A DNA stretch of 64,000 nucleotides. Source: Streptomyces fulvorobeus. Lineage in GTDB: Bacteria; Actinomycetota; Actinomycetes; Streptomycetales; Streptomycetaceae. How positions within the stretch are numbered: position 1 is the first letter of the stretch; the number at the start of each line of letters is the position of its first letter. Made by a program: the position numbers and the translations under genes. Location: NCBI RefSeq assembly GCF_013167895.1, contig NZ_BLWC01000001.1:5704001-5768000 (forward strand). Direction: 5' to 3'. The notes under the pieces are model-generated. The model was not told the DNA's origin, did no database searches, and saw only the letters and a program-made list of their open reading frames with translations. Shown here piece after piece: positions 25,956 to 34,678 of the stretch.

Positions 25956-27166
25956 GCGGCGCGACGGACGAGGTCTTCCCCTATCCCGCGGGTCCCGGCG
26001 GCACCGTGCCGCCGCAGTACGCACAGCTGCTCGACCAGGAGCCGGTCTCCCGGGTCCAGCTCGCCGACGGAACCGCCATCTGGCTCGTCACCCGGGACGC
26101 CGACGTACGGACGGTCCTGACCGACTCCGTGTTCAGCCGGGCCGGGGCCGCGGCCCTGCCGGGGATCGGCTTCGGGCGGAGTCAGGGCACCGGGATCGTG
26201 GACCTCGACCCGCCCCGGCACACCGCTTTCCGCACCCCGGTCGCCGCCGCCTTCTCCGCCGAGCGCGCGGCCCGGTGGCGGCCGCGCGTCGAAGAGATCG
26301 CCGGGCACCTGGCCGAGTCCCTCCGGGACGGCCCGGGCCCCGTCGACCTGGTGGCCTCCTACACCGCTCCCTTCGCCGGCCGGGTCGTCTGCGAGCTGCT
26401 GGGGTTCGACGGCGACCGGTGGCCGGAGATCACCGGTGACGTCCAGACCCTGCTGCTGTCCGGCGGCGCCGACGGACCGGAGCAGAATGCGAGCCGGACC
26501 CGTCTGGCGGCGGCGTTCACCGGCCTCCTCGACGAGCGTCGGGGGCGTGACGGCGACGGCGACGATGTGGCGGGTGTGCTGCTGGGCCTTGACGAACCGG
26601 ATGCCGAGGGCGGGAAACTGACCGACCAGGAGCGGGTCCTCCTGCTCCACGGGCTGGTCATCTCCGGTTTCATCGGAGTGCGCGACCTACTCGCCCGCCA
26701 CCTGTACGCCGTGCTGGCCGCCCCCGGCATCCGGGACCGGCTGGTGCGGCGGCCGGAGCTGATCCCGGGCGCAGTGGCCGAGCTGCTGCGGTTCTACCCG
26801 TCCAGCAACGACGGCCTGCTGCGGACGGCGACCGAGGACGTTGAGCTCTCCGGTGTACGCATCCCGGCCGGAGCGGCGGTGCTGCCCCTCGTCTCGGCCG
26901 CTTGTCGGGATCCGCGCGTGCTCGACCTGCCCGACGAACTCGACATCGAGCGGCCGGAGACGCACACGCTCGCCTTCGGCGCCGGGCCCCACCGGTGCCC
27001 CGCCACAGACCTGGTCCTGATCCAGCACGCCGCCGGCATCGGCGGGTTGCTTGCCGCCCACCCCCGCGTCGGCCTTGCGGTGGAGCCCGGCGACGTGACG
27101 CACACGTCCGAGCTGCTGCCACTCGGGGTCGCCGCCCTCCCGGTGCGGCTCGGCACGACCCTGTGA
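25952..27166 (+). CDS. Cytochrome P450 with unusual I-helix
   Basis: A 404-residue bacterial class I P450. The haem loop LAFGAGPHRCPATDL gives Cys349; the ExxR motif is in AELLRFYPSS; DPPRHTAFRTPV is the usual C-helix region. The I-helix, normally A/G-G-x-D/E-T, reads GFIGVRD (residues 239-245), so the acid-alcohol pair used for O2 protonation is missing. Such P450s often do atypical chemistry or rely on substrate groups for proton delivery. The mitomycin cluster also has a P450 (mmcN). ATG overlaps the upstream stop and its stop overlaps the PPTase start. Confidence 0.87.
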   Translation: MSGATDEVFPYPAGPGGTVPPQYAQLLDQEPVSRVQLADGTAIWLVTRDADVRTVLTDSVFSRAGAAALPGIGFGRSQGTGIVDLDPPRHTAFRTPVAAAFSAERAARWRPRVEEIAGHLAESLRDGPGPVDLVASYTAPFAGRVVCELLGFDGDRWPEITGDVQTLLLSGGADGPEQNASRTRLAAAFTGLLDERRGRDGDGDDVAGVLLGLDEPDAEGGKLTDQERVLLLHGLVISGFIGVRDLLARHLYAVLAAPGIRDRLVRRPELIPGAVAELLRFYPSSNDGLLRTATEDVELSGVRIPAGAAVLPLVSAACRDPRVLDLPDELDIERPETHTLAFGAGPHRCPATDLVLIQHAAGIGGLLAAHPRVGLAVEPGDVTHTSELLPLGVAALPVRLGTTL

Positions 27167-27894
27167 CCGGGCAGGCCGCGCCCGTGTCGCTGTGGTGCGT
27201 CCGCACCGCCCGGGCCCCGGACAGAGCGGTGAGGACCGCCCGGCTGCTGCTGTCGGCGGCTGAGCGGGCGCGGATGGCACAGCTCAGGTCCCCGGTGGAC
27301 AGGGACGCGTTCGCCCTCGGCCAGGCCGTGCTGCGCCGGTGCCTGGGCGATCTCACCGGCGAGGCCCCCCGGGCACTGCGGTTCACCCGACAGGAGAACG
27401 GCAAGCCCGAGCTGGCCGGTGCCGCGCGGGCCTCGGGTCTGGCCTTCAACCTCTCGCACACAGCGGGTCTCGTCCTGCTCGCGGTGACCGGGGGCGGACC
27501 GGTCGGCACCGACGTCGAACGGGTACGGCGGGTCGCCGCCGCGCGGATCGCCGCCCGGTACTTCCCCGCCGACGAGGCCGCCGCCGTCGAGGCGCGCGCC
27601 GGCCGGGAAGCCTGGGATCTGTTCTTCCGGCTGTGGGTGCGCAAGGAAGCCTGCGTCAAGGCATGGGGCGGGCGGCTGCGGGAGGGCATGCGGACCCCCG
27701 TGTGCCTGGAGGACCCCGGTCCGGCGGCCGTACGCGGCCCGGACGGGCGCGAGTGGCGGGTGTGGGAGCCGGCCGGCGTGCCCGCCCCCTACCGGGCCGC
27801 TGTCGCCCTGCCCCGGGACACCCGTCCCGGCGCACTGAAGGTTCGGCGGACGAGCGTCGCCGAACTGCTCGAAGGCCGCCCGGCCGCTCCCTGA
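27163..27894 (+). CDS. Sfp-type 4'-phosphopantetheinyl transferase
   Basis: A 243-residue PPTase that converts apo carrier proteins to the holo form with CoA. The conserved blocks FNLSHTAGLVLLAVTG, GTDVERVRR (Mg-binding Asp and Glu) and the WVRKEACVKAWG motif are intact, giving the pseudo-dimeric Sfp layout. GTG 27163 overlaps the P450 stop by 4 nt. The cluster has three carrier domains to activate (31.7, 34.7 and 52.0 kb). A dedicated PPTase supports a carrier-bound pathway even though no PKS or NRPS is present. Confidence 0.88.
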   Translation: MTGQAAPVSLWCVRTARAPDRAVRTARLLLSAAERARMAQLRSPVDRDAFALGQAVLRRCLGDLTGEAPRALRFTRQENGKPELAGAARASGLAFNLSHTAGLVLLAVTGGGPVGTDVERVRRVAAARIAARYFPADEAAAVEARAGREAWDLFFRLWVRKEACVKAWGGRLREGMRTPVCLEDPGPAAVRGPDGREWRVWEPAGVPAPYRAAVALPRDTRPGALKVRRTSVAELLEGRPAAP

Positions 27895-27936
27895 CCGCAC
27901 GGGACGCGTGGACCGATCAGACGGAGGAGGAGACAG

Positions 27937-29493
27937 ATGGCAGAGCACTTCCCGAGGTACGTGGACGGTGCCCCCGCCCCGGCCCGGGACGGCGCGGTCT
28001 TCCGCACGTTCGAACCGGCCACTCGCCGGCACCTCGCCGACGTGCCGCGGTGCGGTCCGGCGGACGTCGAGACGGCGGTGGCGGCGGCCCGCCGCGCTTT
28101 CGACCACGGCCCCTGGCCGCGCATGACGCCCGGCGAACGCGCCTTGGTGCTCCGCCGGATCGCCGACCGGATCACCGCCGAGTCCGGCCGCCTCGCCGAA
28201 CTGGAGGTCCGCGACAACGGCACCACCCTGCGCAAGGCTCTCGGAGCCGACGTCCCGGGGGCCCGCGCGGCGTTCGCCTGGAGCGCCTGGTGGGCCGAGC
28301 GGCTGCCCGGGCGCCTCGGCCGTCCCGGCAGCGCCGATGACCGATCGCCGCACTACCTGCGCTGGCACCCGCTGGGCGTGGTCGCCGCGATCGTTCCCTG
28401 GAACCTGCCGCTGCTGCTGGCCGCCTGGCGCATCGCCCCGGCCATCGCCGCGGGCAACACCTGTGTGGTCAAACCGGCGTCGTTCACCTCGGTCACGACC
28501 CTGGAACTGGTCCGGCTGATGCACGAGTGCGGTCTGCCGCAGGGGGTCGTCAACGTCGTCACCGGTCCCGGCGGCACCACAGGGGACAGCCTGGTACGGG
28601 CCCCCGGCGTCGACCTGGTGGCGTTCACCGGTTCGGACGCCGTGGGGGAGCGCGTGCGCGACGGGGCCGCCGGGAGTGGGGTCGGCACCCGGCTGGACCT
28701 CGGCGGCAAGTCACCCAACGTGGTGCTCGCCGACGCCGACCTCGACCTGGCCGCCGCCGGTGTGACCTGGGGCGGCTTCCTGCACAACGGCCAGGTGTGC
28801 ATGGCCGGTTCGCGTGCCGTGGTGCACACCGACGTGTATGACGAGTTCCTCGGCCGGGTAGCGAAACGGGCCGGTGCCCTGTGCCTCGGCAACCCGCTGG
28901 ACCCGGAGACCGACCTCGGCCCGCTGGTCTCCCGCAACCAGGCCCGCACCGCCCTGCACTTCACCGGACGCGGCCTCGCCGAGGGCGCCCGGCTGGTGTG
29001 CGGCGGCCGGATGCCCGAGCCCGGGGAACTGGCTGATGGGCTGGACCCGGGTGCCTACTTCCTGCCGACCGTGCTCGCGGACGTATCACCCGGGGACACC
29101 GTGGCGCAGGAGGAGATCTTCGGCCCCGTGCTGTCCGTGCTGCGCGCCCGCGACGATGCCGACGCCGTCCGCATCGCCAACGCCTCCCGGTACGGGCTGA
29201 GCGCCGGCGTCTGGTCGGCGGACGCCGGACACGCCCGTACGGTCGCCGACGCCTTGCGGGCCGAGCGGGTGTGGGTGAACGACTACCGGCTGGTCGAGGT
29301 AGACCTGCCGCCCGGGGAGAGCGTCCCGGCCGAGACCGCCTGGGACCGGGTGACCAACGAACTCGACGCGTACCGCCGCCGCCAGGTCGTCGTCGACAGC
29401 ACCGACGGGCCGCCCGGCCTCGCCCCGACCCCCTACCACCTGCTCGGTTCCGAACGGCTGCAGGCCGCTTCCCTCCCGCGGAGCACCCCATGA
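27937..29493 (+). CDS. Aldehyde dehydrogenase (MmcL-like)
   Basis: A 518-residue NAD(P)-dependent aldehyde dehydrogenase. PWNLPLLLAAWRIAPAIAAG and VVKPASFTS form the coenzyme site; the catalytic cysteine is Cys288 in NGQVCMAGSR; EEIFGPVL is intact. The general-base Glu of the ELGGK motif is Asp254 (LDLGGKSP), a conservative but unusual change. The C-terminal tail after about residue 485 is longer than usual. ATG 27937 has a GGAGGAG site; the stop overlaps the next start. MmcL in the mitomycin cluster is also an aldehyde dehydrogenase followed by an F420-type reductase. Substrate unknown. Confidence 0.85.
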   Translation: MAEHFPRYVDGAPAPARDGAVFRTFEPATRRHLADVPRCGPADVETAVAAARRAFDHGPWPRMTPGERALVLRRIADRITAESGRLAELEVRDNGTTLRKALGADVPGARAAFAWSAWWAERLPGRLGRPGSADDRSPHYLRWHPLGVVAAIVPWNLPLLLAAWRIAPAIAAGNTCVVKPASFTSVTTLELVRLMHECGLPQGVVNVVTGPGGTTGDSLVRAPGVDLVAFTGSDAVGERVRDGAAGSGVGTRLDLGGKSPNVVLADADLDLAAAGVTWGGFLHNGQVCMAGSRAVVHTDVYDEFLGRVAKRAGALCLGNPLDPETDLGPLVSRNQARTALHFTGRGLAEGARLVCGGRMPEPGELADGLDPGAYFLPTVLADVSPGDTVAQEEIFGPVLSVLRARDDADAVRIANASRYGLSAGVWSADAGHARTVADALRAERVWVNDYRLVEVDLPPGESVPAETAWDRVTNELDAYRRRQVVVDSTDGPPGLAPTPYHLLGSERLQAASLPRSTP

Positions 29494-30329
29494 AGATCGC
29501 CATCGCGTTGCCCAACACCGTCCCCGGCGCCACCGGCGCACTCCAGATCCAGTGGGCGGTCCGGGCCGAGGAGTGCGGCTTCTCGTCCGTCGCCGCGACC
29601 CACCGGCTGTGCTACGCCGGCCACGAACCGCTCGCCGTGCTGGCCGCGGCGGCCGGGGCCACCTCGCGTATCGGGCTGTCCACCAACATCCTCGTCGCCC
29701 CGCTGACCACCGCCGCGGTGCTCGCCAAGGAGGCCGCCACTGTCGCCTCCCTCTCCGGGAACCGGCTCACGCTCGGTCTCGGGCCCGGCGTGCGCGCCGA
29801 CGACTTCCAGGCGGCCGGACGGGACTTCGCGAGCCGGGCCGCTGTGTTCGACTCCCAGCTCGCCGAACTGTCCCGGCTCCGCGCGAAGGGCGACACCGGT
29901 GAACTCCCGGGTGCGCTACCGGCATTGCTCGTCGGCGGGGTAAGCCGGGCCGCCGTACGACGGACGGTGCGCTGGGCCGACGGATGGACGGCACCAGGTC
30001 TGGAGCCCGAGCGGGTGGCGCCCTGGGCCGAGGAGGTCCGCACCGCTTGGGGCCGCGCGGGACGCGCGGGACGGCCCCGGCTCGTCGCGCTCTCCCGGTT
30101 CTGGCTCGGTGAAGACGTGGCCGAGGAGGCCGCCGCATTCGTCCGGCAGTACTTCGGGGTGCTCGGGCACGAAGCTGAATCCTTTGTCGCGAAAACCCCG
30201 CGCGTTCCGGAGGACATCCGGGACCAGGTGGACCGGCTGGCCGCCGCGGGGTTCGACGAGGTCGTCTTCCATCCGACCGCGGCACGGATCACGCAGGTGG
30301 ACCGGCTCGCCGAGGTCCTGCTGTCCTGA
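29490..30329 (+). CDS. Luciferase-like (F420/FMN) oxidoreductase, MmcM-like
   Basis: A 279-residue TIM-barrel protein of the bacterial-luciferase/F420-dependent methylene-tetrahydromethanopterin reductase superfamily. Typical pieces are KIAIALPNTVPGATG, TSRIGLSTNILVAPLTTAAV (the cis-peptide strand), GNRLTLGLGPGVRADDF and PALLVGGVSR. Such enzymes do hydride transfers to imines, enones or sugars-derived carbonyls. It is coupled to the aldehyde dehydrogenase by a 4-nt overlap, the same order as mmcL-mmcM. One of three members of this superfamily in the cluster. Confidence 0.82.
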   Translation: MKIAIALPNTVPGATGALQIQWAVRAEECGFSSVAATHRLCYAGHEPLAVLAAAAGATSRIGLSTNILVAPLTTAAVLAKEAATVASLSGNRLTLGLGPGVRADDFQAAGRDFASRAAVFDSQLAELSRLRAKGDTGELPGALPALLVGGVSRAAVRRTVRWADGWTAPGLEPERVAPWAEEVRTAWGRAGRAGRPRLVALSRFWLGEDVAEEAAAFVRQYFGVLGHEAESFVAKTPRVPEDIRDQVDRLAAAGFDEVVFHPTAARITQVDRLAEVLLS

Positions 30330-30380
30330 ATTCCGCCCGGGTCCCTTCCGTGAATGCCGTCCCGCTGATAAATTCTGTCC

Positions 30381-31145
30381 ATGTCTGCCAATCTGACGAG
30401 CAATAAGCTCAAGGCTGCGCAAGACCTTCAGGAATTCGGCTACTGCCTCCTTGAATGCCCCGTTTCCAAGTCGGAGTTCACGCAACTCAGAAAACGCCTC
30501 CTCGATGTGGCGAAAAAGGAACGGGAAGACGGCGGCGCCTTTCTCTACGACGGCGGGAACCAACGGGTTTTCAGCCTGCTCAACAAGGGCGAGGAATTCG
30601 AGCGCAGCGTCCGGGACCCCGTGGTCCTGGAGCTGATGGAGGAGGTGCTGGGCTTCAACTTCCTGTTGTCCAGCACCCACGCGAACATCGCCGGCCCCGG
30701 CGGCGCGTCCATGAACATCCACGCGGACCAGACGTTCGCCCGGCCCCCCTGGCCGCCGTACGCGCTCGTCGCCAACAGCATGTGGATGCTGGACGACTTC
30801 ACCGAGGACAACGGTGCCACCCGGCTGGTCCCGGGCAGCCATCTGCTCTGCCGGCAGCCGGACTACGACCGCGGCGAGGGGGACGCGCGGACGATCGCGG
30901 TCCACGCCCCGGCGGGCAGCGTCATGATCTTCGACGGGCGCCTGTGGCACCAGACCGGCGCGAACGTCACCGACCGGCCCCGGCACGGCATCCTGAACTA
31001 CTACTGCCGCGGCTACGTGCGGCAGCAGCAGAACTTCTTCGCCGGACTGAAGCCGGAGGTCGTCGAGCGCGCTGACGAGCGGATGCGGCGGCTGCTGGGC
31101 TTCGAGAACTACTTCGCCCTCGGACTCGCCGACGGTCTCGAATGA
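30381..31145 (+). CDS. Phytanoyl-CoA-dioxygenase-family Fe(II)/2-oxoglutarate oxygenase
   Basis: A 254-residue PhyH-type oxygenase. The iron ligands are in NIHADQTF (H-x-D) and in RLWHQTG (distal His), with the 2-oxoglutarate Arg in RPRHGILNYY. Family members hydroxylate, desaturate or epoxidise small molecules, also carrier-bound ones. Base composition is a little less GC-rich at the 5' end (NKLKAAQDL and KKERED segments), but the rest is typical. ATG 30381; the stop overlaps the next start by 4 nt. Confidence 0.85.
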   Translation: MSANLTSNKLKAAQDLQEFGYCLLECPVSKSEFTQLRKRLLDVAKKEREDGGAFLYDGGNQRVFSLLNKGEEFERSVRDPVVLELMEEVLGFNFLLSSTHANIAGPGGASMNIHADQTFARPPWPPYALVANSMWMLDDFTEDNGATRLVPGSHLLCRQPDYDRGEGDARTIAVHAPAGSVMIFDGRLWHQTGANVTDRPRHGILNYYCRGYVRQQQNFFAGLKPEVVERADERMRRLLGFENYFALGLADGLE

Positions 31146-31693
31146 GCACGGAGGCCATGGACGTCAGCCGGTTCCTCCGGACACCCGGCCCTGGCCCGGT
31201 GCTGCGGCTGGTGGTGCTGGAACGGGGCGGCGCCCTCGTACCGGTGCTGCGGCCGGTGCTGCTGCCGGAGGCCGCGGTGCTGTCGGCCGTCCCGGGAGAA
31301 CGGCTCCCGCCCCCGTCCGGGACGGCCGGTGGCCTGCCCTGGGCGCTGCTCGCCCTGGCGGCCGGCGACCCGGAGGACGAGACCCTGCCGGCCGCCGTGG
31401 TCGACGCGGTGCGGGCGGCGCGGGCGGCCGGGACGCCACCGGCCCGGGTGCTGTTCGGCTCGGGGCGGGCGCACCTCGCCGGGGACGCGGGGGTGCCGGG
31501 CGGCGACCCGTTGCCGTGTCCGGTCACCCTGCTGTCGGCCGAGCCGGACCCGCGGGCCGTGGAAGCCTGGCAGCGGCTCTCGCCGGACGGCTTCACCGTC
31601 CGTCTGCTCGGCCCGGACGCCTGGGCCCCGGACCGGGGCCTGCCGGTCACGGCCCGGCTCATCAAGGAGGAACTGCGCGTCTGGCCGGCGTGA
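31142..31693 (+). CDS. Truncated thioesterase-like protein
   Basis: A 183-residue protein. Its C-terminal part, CPVTLLSAEPDPRAVEAWQR then SPDGFTVRLLGPDAW, resembles the last strand and Asp/His region of type II thioesterases (alpha/beta hydrolases). The N-terminal half has no GxSxG nucleophile motif and the expected catalytic His is not seen (GPDAW in place of PGGHF). It may be a non-catalytic partner or a worn thioesterase. ATG 31142 overlaps the oxygenase stop. Last gene of the plus operon; a strong hairpin follows. Confidence 0.5.
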   Translation: MSTEAMDVSRFLRTPGPGPVLRLVVLERGGALVPVLRPVLLPEAAVLSAVPGERLPPPSGTAGGLPWALLALAAGDPEDETLPAAVVDAVRAARAAGTPPARVLFGSGRAHLAGDAGVPGGDPLPCPVTLLSAEPDPRAVEAWQRLSPDGFTVRLLGPDAWAPDRGLPVTARLIKEELRVWPA

Positions 31694-31726
31694 CGGGGGT
31701 CCGGCTCTCCGGCCGGACCCCCGTCA
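31691..31726. terminator. Perfect 14-bp bidirectional hairpin
   Basis: TGACGGGGGTCCGG (31691-31704) pairs perfectly with 31713-31726 across an 8-nt loop. The outer TGA at each end is the stop codon of each of the two convergent genes, so one hairpin ends both operons. Confidence 0.8.
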
Positions 31727-32812
31727 CGCCGTCAGGATCCCGTACAGCTCCTGCGGGCTGCACGTGCGGAGGTCGAGGTCGGGCGGGAGGTCCAGGCCCA
31801 GTTCCTCCTCCAGGAGGATGGCCAGTTCGATCATGCGCACGGACTCCACGGAGACCTGGGTGCCCAGGGGGACGTCCGGGGCGAGGTCGGTGTCCTCCAG
31901 CCCGAGCCCCGTCACGACGGCGGTCACGAATTCGGTCATGCTCGGCAGGCCGGTCGATTCGTCGGTCACGGCCGGATTCTCCTCTCGCTCGTGAGCCGGC
32001 GACATGACGTCCCCGGGACGGCCGGGTGCGCGCAGCGGGATGTCCTGCACGTAGGGAAGGCCGAGGCGCAGGGCGGTCTCGGCCTTGGTCAGCTCGCCGC
32101 CCAGGTATCCGGCGTGGGACGCGTCGGTGATCACCCCGGCCTGCAACAGCCCCAGCAGCATGGACTCCGCCCGGACACCGGTCATCTCGTGCCGGGGGGT
32201 CAGAACGTTGTCGTAGTGCCGCAGGACGATGCGCCGGGCCCGCCGGTCCAGGCTGATGACCACGAAGCCTTCCAGCACCTGGCTGAGCCCGACGCGCCTG
32301 CCGCCCGCCCGCAGCCGGCGAAAGCCCAGCTCGGGGCCGTGCGCCCCGTCCGCGCTGGCCCGGCCGCTCGGGGCCGGTGGTGGTGCGGCGCGGATACGCC
32401 CCCAGAGCTGCCGCACGATCTCGCCGAGCGCCAGCGGGTCACCCTCCCCGCGCGCGTCCACGACCTCCAGCCGGGACCGCAGCCGCTCGACCTCGTGCAG
32501 CGGGACGGAACGGAGCAGCGGCAGGTGGCCCGCTGCTCCGACGATCCTCCGGAGCTCGGGGTCGACCCCGTTCCGGAACAGGGCGAGCAGGCTCTGCCCG
32601 GCGAGGAAGCGCGGCGAGTCCCGGCCACAGACGACCAACCCCCGGATCGCGGGCCGGCGCGCGAGGGTGCGCACCAGCTCCTCGATCCCGAGGTTGGCCG
32701 TCATCAGCGTGCCCGCCAGCGCCACGCCGGGCAGCCTGGAGAGGGGTTCCACCAGTTCCCGGCTGCTCAGGCTGCAGACCGCGACCTCGACCCCTCCGGG
32801 GCCGTTCACCAT
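31724..32812 (-). CDS. MtrA/DUF4346-like protein fused to a C-terminal acyl-carrier domain
   Basis: A 362-residue protein in one open frame. The first part (VAVCSLSSRELVEPLSRLPG, LMTANLGIEELVRTLARRP, FLAGQSLLALFRNGVD) resembles the corrinoid-binding MtrA subunit of methyltetrahydromethanopterin:CoM methyltransferase. A DUF4346-like segment follows (LEGFVVISLDRRARRIVLRH, AGYLGGELTKAETALRLGL). The last 81 residues are a carrier domain with VSVESVRMIEL, where ES replaces the usual DS. An internal GTG at 31969 has its own AGAGGAG site, so a free carrier protein could also be made. Start ATG 32812 overlaps the B12 radical SAM gene by 7 nt, which links the two functionally. Confidence 0.65.
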   Translation of the reverse strand: MVNGPGGVEVAVCSLSSRELVEPLSRLPGVALAGTLMTANLGIEELVRTLARRPAIRGLVVCGRDSPRFLAGQSLLALFRNGVDPELRRIVGAAGHLPLLRSVPLHEVERLRSRLEVVDARGEGDPLALGEIVRQLWGRIRAAPPPAPSGRASADGAHGPELGFRRLRAGGRRVGLSQVLEGFVVISLDRRARRIVLRHYDNVLTPRHEMTGVRAESMLLGLLQAGVITDASHAGYLGGELTKAETALRLGLPYVQDIPLRAPGRPGDVMSPAHEREENPAVTDESTGLPSMTEFVTAVVTGLGLEDTDLAPDVPLGTQVSVESVRMIELAILLEEELGLDLPPDLDLRTCSPQELYGILTA

Positions 32813-34647
32813 GTGGCGCCCGTGCCCTCGCCGGTGTACGTGCGCGGGAGGCCGCCCGGACGTACCGGCGGCAGCGTGGAGCTGATCTCGGCCACCCGGG
32901 CCCCGAGCCGGGTGAGCCGCTTGCCCACCCGCAGCTGCTCCGAGCGCAGTTGGCCGAGGCGGTCGCGGAAGTACTGCTCGACCTCCACGATCTGGCGCTC
33001 CTGCTTGTCGGAGTCCAGCGAGTCGTTCAGCACCGCGTCGAGGTTCGCCATGAAGAAGGCGTAGTTGAACTGCCCCATCTCCTGGCGGACGGCGTGCACG
33101 TACTCCTTGAACGCCTCCATCACCTCTTCCACGCCGGGCAGCTCCCGGAAGCGGCGCTGCAGCCGGGAGATGAAGGTCTGCATGACCACGTTGTACGTCT
33201 CGAACTCGAAGACCGCGGACTGCTCCGTGATGACCCCGCGCCGGTGGTAGTCCTCGTTGTTGTAGAGCCGGGCGAAGTGCTTGGCCAGCATCCCGACCTT
33301 CTCGTCCGCGAACGAGTAGCCGTACGGGTCGAGGCTGTCGCGGTAGCTGTGGTCGAGCAGGCCGTCGGAGTCCAGGCGGCTCACGATCGCCGTCCCCGGG
33401 TAGATCTCCAGCCGCTCGGTCATCCGGCGCAGGTTGTGCCCGGAGTTGTCCCGGAGGAACCGGGCGTTGGCCGTCAGGGAGTCCACGGTGGTGTACGGAT
33501 GGAACGGGATGAAGCCCATCGCCAGGTAGATGCCGTGCTCGCGCAGCATGCGGATGATGGTGACGTTGTCCTCGACGGTGGCGCGCTTCTCCCACAGCAG
33601 GAGCTCCTCGGCCGTACCCGCCTCGATGCCGACGTTCACCTTCTCCAGACCGGAGGCGGTGAGCAGGTCGAGCAGTGCGTGGTCCTCCGGGGTGTCGTGC
33701 CAGTTCTCGGCCCGCATGCAGACGTTGTAGTAGATGTCCAGGCCCCGGTCCAGGATGCCCTGGGCGATGGCGGCGACCCGCTTCTTGCCGACCCGGCCGC
33801 CGTCGGGGTCCTCGAAGGTGGAGTCCACGAAGTCGAAGGTGCGGAAGTTGTGCCGCTCGACGATCTGCGCGACCTCCTCGACGATCTGCTCGGGCCCGCG
33901 CCCGCGCCACGCCTTGCCGGCCTGCACCCGGTTCTTCAGATGGGGCGCCGAGCAGAAGGCGCAGTTGGCGACGCAGCCACGACTGGTGCTGACCCGTATG
34001 TACTCCAGCTTGTCCCCGTGCTGGCTGAGCTGGTCCCGGGCCGGGAACGGCAGTACCTCCAGGTCGTGGATGAGGGGCCGGGCCGGATTCTGGCGGATGC
34101 CGCCCTCCTCGTCCCGATAGCAGACGCCGGGGCAGTCGGTCAGCGGCTCCTTCAGGTACAGCCGCTGGGCGAGGTCGAGGACGGTGGGCTCGCCCTCGCC
34201 GACGGCGACGATGTCCGCGTACGGGTTGTTACGCAGCACGTCCCGGCCGGCGAACGTACCGGCCGGGCCGCCGCAGGCGATCGGGGTGTCCGGCAGGGCC
34301 TCGCGCAGCTGTCGGCACAGATTGACGCAGCTGGTCATGTTGAGGCTCATCAGCGTGAAGCACACCAGATCCGGCTGGTACTCCCGCATATGGTCGACGA
34401 CCGCCGCGTGGTGCTCGTCGCCGTGCTCCACCTCCCGGATCTCGGCGGAGAAGCCGACGTGCCGCAGGGCGCTGACCATGTAGGCGACGCCCAGGTGCTC
34501 CGGCGACATCACGAGGTCGCCGTCCAGCAGGATGAGGAAACTGACCTTGAACGAGGCCGGATCGGTGATGCGGGGGTCCAGGGAGAGCTCGAACTCTCCC
34601 GGCTTCCGGCGGGGGCTGCGCGTTTCGAGGGTGACGTCCTGAATCAT
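32806..34647 (-). CDS. Cobalamin-dependent radical SAM enzyme (MmcD-like)
   Basis: A 613-residue class B-type radical SAM protein. An N-terminal B12-binding Rossmann domain (LDGDLVMSPEHLGVAYMVSA, LVCFTLMSLNMTS, GGPAGTFAG) is followed by the radical SAM core with the 4Fe-4S motif SRGCVANCAFC, then GEG/GIEAG motifs (VNVGIEAGTAEEL) and a long C-terminal helical region with possible coiled coil near residues 540-590. Enzymes of this class methylate unreactive carbons or form C-C bonds and rearrangements. A homologue (mmcD) lies in the mitomycin cluster. It is transcribed with a carrier protein upstream and an MtrA-like/carrier fusion downstream, which suggests a carrier-bound substrate. Confidence 0.85.
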   Translation of the reverse strand: MIQDVTLETRSPRRKPGEFELSLDPRITDPASFKVSFLILLDGDLVMSPEHLGVAYMVSALRHVGFSAEIREVEHGDEHHAAVVDHMREYQPDLVCFTLMSLNMTSCVNLCRQLREALPDTPIACGGPAGTFAGRDVLRNNPYADIVAVGEGEPTVLDLAQRLYLKEPLTDCPGVCYRDEEGGIRQNPARPLIHDLEVLPFPARDQLSQHGDKLEYIRVSTSRGCVANCAFCSAPHLKNRVQAGKAWRGRGPEQIVEEVAQIVERHNFRTFDFVDSTFEDPDGGRVGKKRVAAIAQGILDRGLDIYYNVCMRAENWHDTPEDHALLDLLTASGLEKVNVGIEAGTAEELLLWEKRATVEDNVTIIRMLREHGIYLAMGFIPFHPYTTVDSLTANARFLRDNSGHNLRRMTERLEIYPGTAIVSRLDSDGLLDHSYRDSLDPYGYSFADEKVGMLAKHFARLYNNEDYHRRGVITEQSAVFEFETYNVVMQTFISRLQRRFRELPGVEEVMEAFKEYVHAVRQEMGQFNYAFFMANLDAVLNDSLDSDKQERQIVEVEQYFRDRLGQLRSEQLRVGKRLTRLGARVAEISSTLPPVRPGGLPRTYTGEGTGATW

Positions 34648-34678
34648 CGGCTCTCCAAGGAGGCGGGGGTCCGGGCGC

